A DNA stretch of 64,000 nt from Candidatus Deferrimicrobiaceae bacterium (GTDB lineage Bacteria; Desulfobacterota; Deferrimicrobia; Deferrimicrobiales; Deferrimicrobiaceae), in NCBI GenBank assembly GCA_036504035.1, contig DASXVV010000014.1:368471-432470 (forward strand), given 5' to 3'. Below are positions 9,429-18,099 of the stretch, piece after piece (position 1 is the stretch's first letter; every line of letters begins with the position of its first letter). Under the pieces are notes generated by a model. It did no database searches and had not been told where the DNA came from. It saw only the letters and a program-made list of their open reading frames with translations. Both the position numbers and the translations under genes were made by a program.

Positions 9429-9731
9429 ATGCGGGTCATTGCTCTCTCAACATTGAAGAACTTCTGGGACGATGCCCCGGCTTTCATGGATGCCCGGGAG
9501 CCAACCTTGGCGTGGTACCGGCATGTGCTGAGAACGGACTGGTCATCGCCTGCGGAAGTGAAGAGGGACTTCGCGAACGCGAGCATCCTCAAGGACGGGC
9601 GGGTCGTCTTCAACATTGCCGGGAACAAATACCGGATCGTAGTCTGGATCAATTACCCGTACCGGGTTGTCTACGTGAGATTCATCGGAACGCATGCGAA
9701 TTACGACGCGATCGACGTTCAAACGGTGTGA
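9429..9731 (+). CDS. higB: HigB-family mRNA interferase toxin
   Basis: A 100-residue protein of the HigB_toxin family (RelE-like fold). The family signature is clear: a start like MRVI, an AWYRHV segment at about residues 26-33, a W-x-S-PAEVKRDF stretch, VFNIAGNKYRIVVWINYP at about residues 56-73, and the ending VYVRFIGTHANYDAID. Members cleave mRNA, usually on the ribosome. The toxin gene comes first and the antitoxin gene starts 14 bases downstream, the typical HigBA order. A palindrome in the promoter suggests autoregulation. The start was chosen by family alignment; there is no Shine-Dalgarno sequence. Confidence 0.9.
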   Translation: MRVIALSTLKNFWDDAPAFMDAREPTLAWYRHVLRTDWSSPAEVKRDFANASILKDGRVVFNIAGNKYRIVVWINYPYRVVYVRFIGTHANYDAIDVQTV

Positions 9732-9745
9732 AAGGGAAGGGGATC

Positions 9746-10120
9746 ATGGATATCCAAGCCATCAGGACCAAGCTGGATTACCGGCGGACGCTAAAAGAGA
9801 TCGAGACGCTGATGGACGCCACGCCCAACACCCCGAAAGGTGAACGGCTCGACGTTCTCGTCGCCCTCGTTGAGTCTTACGAGCGGAAGCATTACGCGCT
9901 CGACCTTCCCGATCCGGTCGAGGCGATCAAGTTCCGAATGGAACAGATGGGACTTGCCCCGAAAGACCTGGAGCCGATGATCGGCCGTCGCAATCGCGTA
10001 TACGAGGTGTTGAACCGGAAGCGTCCGCTGACGATGAAGATGGCTTGGCGTCTCCACACAGAACTCGGCATCCCGGCCGAGAGCCTGATCCGGCCACCGG
10101 CGGATTATCGGGCGGCCTGA
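9746..10120 (+). CDS. higA: HigA-type antitoxin with C-terminal helix-turn-helix
   Basis: A 124-residue antitoxin of the COG5499 type. The N-terminal half (LDYRRTLKEIETLMDA, then GERLDVLVALVESYE) is the toxin-binding part. The C-terminal half is an XRE-like helix-turn-helix (MEQMGLAPKDLEPMIGRRNRVYEVLNRKR...LTMKMAWRL...LGIPAESLI). AAGGGAAGGGG just upstream is a strong ribosome-binding site, in contrast to the toxin gene, so the antitoxin could be translated in excess. It should neutralise HigB and repress the operon through the 9401-9417 palindrome. Confidence 0.9.
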   Translation: MDIQAIRTKLDYRRTLKEIETLMDATPNTPKGERLDVLVALVESYERKHYALDLPDPVEAIKFRMEQMGLAPKDLEPMIGRRNRVYEVLNRKRPLTMKMAWRLHTELGIPAESLIRPPADYRAA

Positions 10121-10127
10121 CGGCCGT

Positions 10128-10940
10128 CTAGCGTCCGAGGAACCATCCGATCAATTGTCGGGCGATCGTTTCCCGGCGGGGGATGTTGAGCGTGGCGATC
10201 TCATCGGGCGTGAACCAGGCGGCGCTCGCGATCTCCTTTTCCTCGGGCACGATCTCGCCCCCCGCGTATTCCGCGGTGAATCCCACCATCAGCTGCCCGG
10301 GGAAGGGCCACGGCTGGCTGCCGAAGTAGCGAAGGTTCGCGACCTCGATGCCGACCTCTTCGCGAACCTCGCGCCGCAGGCATTCCTCGAGCGTCTCGCC
10401 CGGCTCGACGAAGCCGGCCAGGACGCTGTGGAAGGCGTTGGGGAAGCGGCGCGCCTGGGCAAGCAGCAGGCGATGGTCGCGGACGACGGCGACGATCACG
10501 GCCGGGTTGATGCGCGGGTAGAAGTGCGTCCCGCAGTCGGGGCACGCCTTGGCGCGTTCGCCCGGGACCGGGGTCGTGGGCTTTCCGCATCGTCCGCAAA
10601 ACTGCGTCGTCCGGTCCCAGTCCATAATCTGGAAGGCGCGTCCGGCGAGGGAGAATAAGTCGTCGGACAGCACGCCGAGCAGCGGCCGGAGCGGGCGCCA
10701 GGCCATGTCGTCGGGCGCAGAGGGGCCGGCTGCCTCGCCGGAGAAGCAGGGGACGCCGTCGAGGGTGCCGAGGTATTGGCTCCGGACGGGGCGCAGGCCG
10801 AGGGTGTCCGGCTTGCGGAAGGTCGGGATCGAGACGCTTTCCCCCCGGACCGACAGGAGCAGCCGGTCGCCGTGGAACAGGCACCAGAGCGCCTCGGGGC
10901 ACGGTTCCTGCGGGGGATCGATGGCGGGTTCGAATCGCAT
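10128..10940 (-). CDS. nudC: NAD(+) diphosphatase / NADH pyrophosphatase (Nudix)
   Basis: A 270-residue protein with the two hallmarks of NudC. The first is a central four-cysteine zinc ribbon (CGRCGKPT, then CPDCGTHFYPRINP). The second is a Nudix box (GFVEPGETLEECLRREVREEVGI) followed by the SQPWPFP motif that marks the NADH-pyrophosphatase branch. It hydrolyses NAD(H) to NMN(H) and AMP and in E. coli also removes NAD caps from RNA. The ATG at 10940 is chosen because upstream in-frame sequence is not family-like. AGTATA on the top strand at 10948-10953 (TATACT on the coding strand) lies 7 bases before the ATG. The gene is convergent with higA and divergent from the next gene. Confidence 0.92.
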   Translation of the reverse strand: MRFEPAIDPPQEPCPEALWCLFHGDRLLLSVRGESVSIPTFRKPDTLGLRPVRSQYLGTLDGVPCFSGEAAGPSAPDDMAWRPLRPLLGVLSDDLFSLAGRAFQIMDWDRTTQFCGRCGKPTTPVPGERAKACPDCGTHFYPRINPAVIVAVVRDHRLLLAQARRFPNAFHSVLAGFVEPGETLEECLRREVREEVGIEVANLRYFGSQPWPFPGQLMVGFTAEYAGGEIVPEEKEIASAAWFTPDEIATLNIPRRETIARQLIGWFLGR

Positions 10941-10947
10941 GGTCCCG

Positions 10948-10953
10948 AGTATA
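10948..10953 (-). promoter_or_regulatory. Possible -10 box 7 bases before nudC
   Basis: TATACT on the minus strand with no recognisable -35 at 17 bases. It is listed because similar spacing recurs before higB, the ydjM-like gene and coaE. Confidence 0.3.
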
Positions 10954-10992
10954 CCCTCGGCGTGACACAATGGGGCAGGGAGGAACGAATCG

Positions 10993-11510
10993 ATGTCGAT
11001 CCATGACCGGGAAAAGAAACGTGCCGAGAAGGTGCTGAACGTCGGCATCCTTTCGAAGGTGGAATACGAGCGGCGGGTGGAGGCGATCGCCCGCGGTCAA
11101 TACGTGCCGCTGAAGAACGAGCCGAGGGTGTGGTTCGAATCGCGCCAGTCGATGGAGCAGGTGCTGAGCCCCGAGAACGTCGAACTGCTCCGGATCATCG
11201 TCCGCAAAAAGCTCCAATCGCTCCCGGACCTCGAGGCCGCGACCGGCCGGGCGGCCACCAACATCGCCCGGACGCTCAAGACACTGGCGCGCTACGGCGT
11301 CGTCGAGATCGTCGACGACGGCGAGACGGTGCAGACGGTCGTCCGGGGCACGAAGTTCGAGGTGACGTTCGGGCAGGACGGCGCGCCTCCGGTCGAAGAC
11401 ACCCGTAAGAAGTTCAAGAAGATCCACCGGAAGGCGCAGGAGGCGGGAATGACGCGGGCCGTCCTCGCGAAGCTCGTCAAGAAGGTGCGCAAGGGGGGCA
11501 AGAAGATCTG

Positions 11511-11511
<1 letters not shown>
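10993..11511 (+). CDS. Winged-helix DNA-binding protein (HVO_A0114 family), coupled to recQ
   Basis: A 172-residue protein. Residues about 15-50 match the conserved N-terminus of the family (VGILSKVEYERRVEAIARGQY, then EPRVWFES). The central winged helix follows (LSPENVELLRIIVRKK, then GRAATNIARTLKTLARYGVVEI). The C-terminal 40 residues are strongly basic, with repeated KK/RK, suggesting additional nucleic-acid contact. GGGAGGA precedes the ATG. Its stop overlaps the recQ start by one base (TGATG at 11509-11513), so it is probably co-translated with RecQ. Relatives are usually annotated as transcriptional regulators or antitoxins; whether it regulates recQ is unknown. Confidence 0.8.
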
Positions 11512-13325
<1,814 letters not shown>

Positions 13326-13338
13326 ACCTTAAGCCGAT

Positions 13339-14382
13339 CTATTCCTTGCCGCTCCAGTCGGCGCGGAGCGTGCGGCCCGGACTCGAGACGATCCGGAGCA
13401 TGAACGGGCGGCGGCCGGCCATCCCGGCGTAACGCAGGTCCGAGAAGATGAACACGTTGTCCGCCCCCGCGTGGATCGTCTCGACCGAGGGGAAGCGGGC
13501 AAACCAGAGATAGGTCTTCACATCGGCCAGCTGGCGGACAGCCGTGAGCCCCGGGACATCTTGCCCGTGCGGCACCTGGTCCTTCCATTCGAATGTTCCG
13601 CCGACCGGGTTCACTTCGGCCCGGAGCCAGCGCTTGCCGTCGTCGACGAAGCCGTTCCAGGCCAGCGGGCCCACGGGAAGGGGGAAGGTGATCCCGTCCC
13701 GGCCGGATGATACGTAACCACGGCAGGTATCCGTCGACGCGAACGCCTGCGACGTGAGGAGCGCCTCGGGCGAGACGGTGACCATGTCAAGGCGCGGCAG
13801 TGCCCAGACGTGCGCCACCCGGACGCCGTCCCGCTTCGCCGCCTCGGCGACCGTCGCCTCGGCCCGGTAATGGAGCGTCGCGGCGAACCCGACGTAGATC
13901 GACAGCACGGCGAAGGCGATGCGCGCCGGCGCCGGACGCGGTCGGAACCTCGAGAACCAGAGCCCGGCGATGATGATCGCCGAGAAGGCGAGGTCCACGA
14001 CGAAGAGCAGGTCGAGGGAGATCCGGGCGTCGGAAAAAGGCTGGAAGATCTGCGTTCCGTAGGCATTGAGCAGATCGAGGGCGATGTGGGAAAGCTGGCC
14101 GGTCAGCACGAGCAGAAATAGCCCGGCCATGTTTTTCCAGCGGCCGAACCGGTGGAAGAGGGCGGCGACGAGGATCGACGAGATCAAGACGCCGACGAAA
14201 GAATGGGAGATTCCGCGGTGGAAGCGGATGAAGAATTCGTTTCCGAAGAGGGAGACGATCTGGTCGAAGTCGGGAAGGACCGATCCGAGAACGGCTGCGG
14301 CTTTGGCTTCGCCTCCCCATTTTTCGGTCGGTACGGACTTGGCGATGAGCCAGCCGGTCAATCCGTGCGTCAACGTATCCAT
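13339..14382 (-). CDS. YdjM-type membrane-bound metal-dependent hydrolase
   Basis: A 347-residue protein of the YdjM/DUF457 family. The N-terminus has the conserved metal-binding motif MDTLTHGLTGW, then GSVLPDFD and FHRGISHSF, supplying the histidines and aspartates expected for a metal hydrolase. Four or so membrane segments lie in the first 180 residues and a soluble domain follows. The substrate is unknown in the family; in E. coli the homologue is LexA-controlled. It lies downstream of arfB on the same strand with a 25-base gap that holds a possible extended -10 promoter, so it may have its own, nearly leaderless, transcript. Confidence 0.8.
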   Translation of the reverse strand: MDTLTHGLTGWLIAKSVPTEKWGGEAKAAAVLGSVLPDFDQIVSLFGNEFFIRFHRGISHSFVGVLISSILVAALFHRFGRWKNMAGLFLLVLTGQLSHIALDLLNAYGTQIFQPFSDARISLDLLFVVDLAFSAIIIAGLWFSRFRPRPAPARIAFAVLSIYVGFAATLHYRAEATVAEAAKRDGVRVAHVWALPRLDMVTVSPEALLTSQAFASTDTCRGYVSSGRDGITFPLPVGPLAWNGFVDDGKRWLRAEVNPVGGTFEWKDQVPHGQDVPGLTAVRQLADVKTYLWFARFPSVETIHAGADNVFIFSDLRYAGMAGRRPFMLRIVSSPGRTLRADWSGKE

Positions 14383-14390
14383 CGCTTTTC

Positions 14391-14399
14391 AGTATAACA
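14391..14399 (-). promoter_or_regulatory. Extended -10 box 8 bases before the ydjM-like gene
   Basis: On the minus strand the sequence is TGTTATACT, a TGn-TATACT extended -10, ending 8 bases before the ATG at 14382. No Shine-Dalgarno sequence is visible, so the mRNA could be leaderless or nearly so. Confidence 0.4.
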
Positions 14400-14407
14400 C
14401 GATCGGC

Positions 14408-14827
14408 CTACTCGTCCGACGGACCCGTGCGCCTTCGCTTGGTTTCGCCCTGGCGACGCTTCGATTCCAGCCGCCTTTCCTTGGACCCGCGGGACGGTTT
14501 CGTCTTCTTCCGGGGCGGCGGGGGCGGTTCGAGCGCTTGGGCGATCAGCCGGCCGAGCCGGTCGCGCGCATCCTGCCGGTTGCGTTCCCGTGTCCGGAAA
14601 CGGTGCGCCTCGATGACGAGGAATCCTTCGGCCGTCATTCTTTTCCCCGCGAGCCGGATCAGCCGGGCGCGGGCGTCGTCTCCGAGCAAACGGGTGGCGA
14701 CGGCGTTGAAACGGAGCCGAACCGCCGTCGCCACCTTGTTGACGTTCTGCCCGCCGGGACCCGGTGAGCGGATGAACTCTTCCTGGAGCTCGCTTTCGGG
14801 AACCGCGAATGCGGGGACGTCGGGCAT
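14408..14827 (-). CDS. arfB: Alternative ribosome-rescue factor / peptidyl-tRNA hydrolase ArfB
   Basis: A 139-residue class-I release-factor-like protein. The GGQ motif sits in RSPGPGGQNVNKVATAVRLRF at residues about 20-40, and the basic C-terminal tail (PPPPPRKKTKPSRGSKERRLESKRR) is the part that enters the mRNA channel of stalled ribosomes. The length matches ArfB/YaeJ and is too short for RF1/RF2. It hydrolyses peptidyl-tRNA on ribosomes that lack a stop codon. It lies 22 bases behind the FKBP gene, so the two may be co-transcribed. Confidence 0.93.
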   Translation of the reverse strand: MPDVPAFAVPESELQEEFIRSPGPGGQNVNKVATAVRLRFNAVATRLLGDDARARLIRLAGKRMTAEGFLVIEAHRFRTRERNRQDARDRLGRLIAQALEPPPPPRKKTKPSRGSKERRLESKRRQGETKRRRTGPSDE

Positions 14828-14849
14828 CAGTCCGGCCGACGCGCTTGCC

Positions 14850-15293
14850 TTACTTCACGATCGACAGGAGCTCGACCTCGAAGTTGAGAACCGAGTTCGG
14901 GGGGATGGCCGGGGGGGCGCCCATGGCGCCGTAGGCGGTGTCCGGGGGGCAGACGAGCTTCGCCTTGCCGCCAACCTTCATCTTCTGCAGCCCCTCGGTC
15001 CAGCAGGGGATGACCCCGCCGAGCGGGAACTCGGCCGGAGTGCCGCGCTGGACCGACGAGTCGAACACCTTTCCGTTCAGAAGTTTTCCGGTGTAATGGA
15101 CCTTGACCGTGTCGGAGGCCTTCGGCGAGGGGCCGCTGCCGTTTTTCACCGGGATGACGACGGCGCCCGAGGCGGTCGTGATCGCGCCTTTCGCCTTCTT
15201 GGCCTGGGCAACGGGATCGGCTTTCTTGTCTGCGGCATGGGCCGAGGCGGCGACGGCAAGGCAGAGGAACAGGGCAAACAACGGCTTTTTCAT
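14850..15293 (-). CDS. Exported FKBP-type peptidyl-prolyl cis-trans isomerase
   Basis: A 147-residue protein. A Sec signal peptide (MKKPLFALFLCLAVAASAHA) ends at about residue 20. A short linker is followed by a complete FKBP domain (VKVHYTGKLLNGKVFDSS, then PLGGVIPCWTEGLQKMKVGGKAKLVCPP, then LNFEVELLSI). It should speed proline isomerisation during folding of periplasmic proteins. AAGGAG eight bases before the ATG supports the start. The upstream gene is divergent. Confidence 0.92.
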   Translation of the reverse strand: MKKPLFALFLCLAVAASAHAADKKADPVAQAKKAKGAITTASGAVVIPVKNGSGPSPKASDTVKVHYTGKLLNGKVFDSSVQRGTPAEFPLGGVIPCWTEGLQKMKVGGKAKLVCPPDTAYGAMGAPPAIPPNSVLNFEVELLSIVK

Positions 15294-15389
15294 CTGGGAT
15301 CTCCTTGTGGGATGGGTCGAACCGGGTGATATTTTACCCGATTCCTTCCGATAAGTTCATCAGCCACTGTCGCAAGGAGACAAAGACCC

Positions 15390-15686
15390 ATGGACAACGC
15401 CGCCTCGATCGCCGCTTCCGCCCTCAACGCCTTCTCGGTCCGCCAAGGCGTGACCGCCAACAACATCGCCAACGCAGAAACGCCCGATTTCAAGGCGTCG
15501 TCGGTGCGGATGGAAGAGGTTCCCGCCGGGGGCGTGACCGCCACCCCCGACAAAGGGAAGGATCCGGTCGACATCTCGAAGGAGGCCGCGAACCTGCTCG
15601 TCAACAGCAGCCTCTTCAAGGCCAACGTCGCCACCGTCAAGACGGTCGACGAGATGACCCGGGCGCTGCTCGACATCAAGGCCTGA
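15390..15686 (+). CDS. Orphan flagellar basal-body-rod-like protein
   Basis: A 98-residue protein made almost only of the two ends of a flagellar rod protein. The N-terminal Flg_bb_rod motif is SVRQGVTANNIANAETPDFKA at about residues 17-36. The C-terminal rod helix is NLLVNSSLFKANVATVKTVDEMTRALLDIKA. A loop of about 25 residues joins them, much shorter than in FlgB, FlgC or FlgG. No flagellar genes are nearby. AAGGAGA precedes the ATG. It may be a diverged rod component or an unrelated use of the coiled rod fold; the family resemblance is clear, the function is not. Confidence 0.75.
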   Translation: MDNAASIAASALNAFSVRQGVTANNIANAETPDFKASSVRMEEVPAGGVTATPDKGKDPVDISKEAANLLVNSSLFKANVATVKTVDEMTRALLDIKA

Positions 15687-15725
15687 AGCTTAAGCCGGCG
15701 CCTGCAAAGCTATAGCGGCTTCAGG
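15682..15725. terminator. Inverted repeat between convergent genes
   Basis: CCTGAAGC (15682-15689) and GCTTCAGG (15718-15725) are complementary and straddle the two stop codons of the rod-like and ferritin-like genes. An overlapping AAGCCG/CGGCTT pair could form instead. There is no T-run, so termination is only a suggestion. Confidence 0.35.
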
Positions 15726-16195
15726 TTGCCGAACTCTCTCCACTCCAGGAAGTTCTTGGGCGCCAGCGTAAATTGGTAAAGGTTTTCGAGAATCCGGTAA
15801 TGGTCGCGTTCCTCGGAGGCGATCCGCAGCAGCAATTTCACGAGCTCGGGATCGGATTCCTTCTTGGCTGCATCCTCGTAAAACTTGACGCTTGCCTCCT
15901 CGTTCTCCATCCCGTGCCGGTAGCCGTCGAGCGATTCCGCGAGCAGCTCGGCATTCTTTTGGTCCGCGATCAGTTCCTTGAAGAGATTCTTGCCGGTCTC
16001 GAGCGTATTCGATTCGGCGAAGCTTCCCTTCAGCCCGTCCCGGAGCGCCTTGAAGGTCGCGTAGTGCTTCGTCTCGTCCGCCGCGAGGTTGGTGAAGATG
16101 GTCTTTAGCCCGACGCTGCCCGTTTCGGAAGCCAGTTTCTCGTAGTACTCCTTTCCGTCCGTTTCCATCTGCATGGCGAATTCGAAGATGTTCAT
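15710..16195 (-). CDS. Ferritin-like (rubrerythrin-type) di-iron protein
   Basis: A 161-residue four-helix protein. Metal-ligand motifs are MQMETDGKEYYEKLA near the start, AADETKHY at about residues 38-45, NEEASVKFYEDAAKK at about 97-111 and ASEERDHYRILE at about 128-139. These are two E-x-x-Y and two E-x-x-H half-sites, as in rubrerythrin-like proteins. It lacks the C-terminal rubredoxin domain of true rubrerythrin, so it is better called ferritin-like. Such proteins in anaerobes serve oxidative-stress protection or iron handling. GGGGGTC precedes the ATG. Confidence 0.85.
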   Translation of the reverse strand: MNIFEFAMQMETDGKEYYEKLASETGSVGLKTIFTNLAADETKHYATFKALRDGLKGSFAESNTLETGKNLFKELIADQKNAELLAESLDGYRHGMENEEASVKFYEDAAKKESDPELVKLLLRIASEERDHYRILENLYQFTLAPKNFLEWREFGNLKPL

Positions 16196-16285
16196 GGCAA
16201 GACCCCCTTTCGTTTAACCATTGGATGCCGGTTGTCCCGGCAGGTTACGCGGCTTATCCTGATAAATATCATCGGGAGGAAGAAA

Positions 16286-16741
16286 ATGATCCTGGATACG
16301 CTCGAAAACGCGGACCGCTACGCCGGGCTTCAAGACGGGTTCCGCCAGGCGTTCGCGTTCCTGCGCGGCGCCGCAAGGGACTGCCCACCTGTCGGGCGCG
16401 TAGAAATCGACGGGGACCGGCTGTTCGCCGTCGTGTCGGACGGCCCGGGGCGGAAGCGGGAGGCGGGACAGCTCGAGGTGCATGCGCGCTACATCGACAT
16501 CCAGTACGTGGTGTCCGGGACCGACGAGATGGGGTGGAAAGGGGCTGGGAAGCTGGCGTCGCCATCGACGCCCCTCGATCCCGAAAAGGATGTCGCCTTT
16601 TATCCGGATGCCCCCGACGCCTGGATACCGGTGCCCGCCGGATCCTTCGCCGTCTTCTTTCCGGAGGATGCCCACCTGCCCCTCGTTTCGGAGGCGAACA
16701 TCCGGAAAATCGTGGTGAAGGTCGTGGTATCCTGCCCGTGA
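16286..16741 (+). CDS. YhcH/YjgK/YiaL family protein (cupin-like)
   Basis: A 151-residue beta-sandwich protein of the DUF386 family. Conserved elements are EVHARYIDIQYVVSGTDEMGW at about residues 70-90 and FAVFFPEDAHLPLV near 125, containing the histidines and glutamates thought to bind a metal. E. coli members are linked to sugar (sialic acid, sugar-acid) metabolism and to biofilm formation, but the reaction is poorly defined. GGGAGGAAG places the start at 16286. It precedes the response-regulator-LpxC gene by 47 bases. Confidence 0.85.
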   Translation: MILDTLENADRYAGLQDGFRQAFAFLRGAARDCPPVGRVEIDGDRLFAVVSDGPGRKREAGQLEVHARYIDIQYVVSGTDEMGWKGAGKLASPSTPLDPEKDVAFYPDAPDAWIPVPAGSFAVFFPEDAHLPLVSEANIRKIVVKVVVSCP

Positions 16742-16788
16742 TCCGGCGGGTCGGCCGGCCGAAAAGAATAATTCCAGGAGTGTAGGCA

Positions 16789-18099
16789 ATGCCCGAAACC
16801 GGACCCATCCTGATCGTGGACGACGAGGCCAGCATCCGCAAATCGCTCGAAGGCGTGCTGGGCGACGACGGATTTACCTGCCTGCACGCGGCCGACGGCG
16901 CCGAGGCGCTTTCTCTGCTGCGATCGCGCAACCCCGCGCTGGTGCTGCTCGACATCTGGATGCCGGGCATGGACGGGATCGAGACGCTTCGCCGGATCAA
17001 GGAGATCAGCCCGCAGACGCCCGTGATCATGATGAGCGGCCACGCCACGATTGCCACCGCGATCAAGGCGACCCAGGCGGGCGCCTCCGACTTCATCGAG
17101 AAGCCGCTCGAGCTCGACCTCACGCTGGGGGCGATCCGCCGCGCGCTGGCGTCGCGGGCGTCGGGCGCCGCAGACCTGGCCGGAGATGCCGAAACGCCGA
17201 ATCCGCCGGTGGGCGTCCCCGAGCTTCAGAGGCTTGTGTTCGAGAAGCAGGCGCTGCCCGGGAGGGCGATGCCCCAGAAGACGCTCGCGCACGGCGCCGT
17301 GATGTACGGGCAAGGGCTCCATTCCGGCAAGAAGAGCGGGCTGATCCTCGAGCCGCTCGGCCCCGGCTCGGGCATCCATTTCGTCGGCGTGTCCGACAAC
17401 CGCGCGGTCCCGGCGCACCTCGACTTCGTCGGCTCGACCGGCTACGCCACCTCGATACGGCTCGGAAGCACGCAGGCCGCTACGATCGAACACGTCATGT
17501 CGGCGCTCAACGCCTACGGAATCTGCAACCTGCTCATCAAATGCAACGGGGAGGTGCCGGTGCTCGACGGCTCGGCCGCCGAGTTTTGCGCCCTCTTCGA
17601 GGAGGTGGGGCTCGAGAACCAGGTCGGCGACGATTGGCACCAGATCGTGGTCAAGGAGCCGATCACGCTGGGCGAGGGTCGCGAGACGATCCGTCTTGAG
17701 CCGTGCGACGGGTTCGAGGTCGACTACACGCTCGACTATCCGCACCCCGTCGGGATGCAGCATTTCGCTTTCCGGCTCGACGACCCGGCCGTCTACCGGA
17801 AGGAGATCGCCCCGGCGCGCACCTTCGGCTTCGTGAAGGACATCGGACATCTGCAACGGCAAGGGCTGGCGCTCGGCGGCCGCTTCGACAACTTCATCCT
17901 CTTCGGCGACGAAGGGCCGATCAACGACACGCTGCGATTCCCGAACGAGCCCGTTCGACACAAGATCATGGACGCGATCGGCGACTTCTACCTGCTTGGC
18001 CGGCGCTTGCAGGGCCGCGTGGTCGCCCGCATGACCGGCCACTCCGACAACATCGCGCTCCTCCGCAAGGTGCGCGAGCTGATGCGGGACAAGCCCTAG
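16789..18099 (+). CDS. lpxC: Response regulator receiver domain fused to LpxC (UDP-3-O-acyl-GlcNAc deacetylase)
   Basis: A 436-residue fusion. Residues 1-125 form a complete CheY-like receiver with acidic residues D11/D12, phospho-acceptor D55 (LLDIWMPGMDG), switch S83 and K105. A linker of about 35 residues leads to a full LpxC from about residue 162, which catalyses the committed deacetylation step of lipid A synthesis. The zinc and catalytic residues are all there: E234-H235 (ATIEHVMSAL), H391 and D395 (RHKIMDAIGD), and H418 (MTGHSDN). Typical LpxC is about 300 residues with no receiver. The fusion implies that phosphorylation, or a receiver acting as a scaffold, controls lipid A synthesis. 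No sensor kinase gene is adjacent. Confidence 0.95.
   Translation: MPETGPILIVDDEASIRKSLEGVLGDDGFTCLHAADGAEALSLLRSRNPALVLLDIWMPGMDGIETLRRIKEISPQTPVIMMSGHATIATAIKATQAGASDFIEKPLELDLTLGAIRRALASRASGAADLAGDAETPNPPVGVPELQRLVFEKQALPGRAMPQKTLAHGAVMYGQGLHSGKKSGLILEPLGPGSGIHFVGVSDNRAVPAHLDFVGSTGYATSIRLGSTQAATIEHVMSALNAYGICNLLIKCNGEVPVLDGSAAEFCALFEEVGLENQVGDDWHQIVVKEPITLGEGRETIRLEPCDGFEVDYTLDYPHPVGMQHFAFRLDDPAVYRKEIAPARTFGFVKDIGHLQRQGLALGGRFDNFILFGDEGPINDTLRFPNEPVRHKIMDAIGDFYLLGRRLQGRVVARMTGHSDNIALLRKVRELMRDKP

Noticed and set aside
9429..9440. The GCGGGTCATT copy as an outer IS end
   Set aside because: It lies inside the conserved start of higB (MRVIA), so its match to 9224-9233 could be chance; it was kept only as a weak part of the repeat finding.
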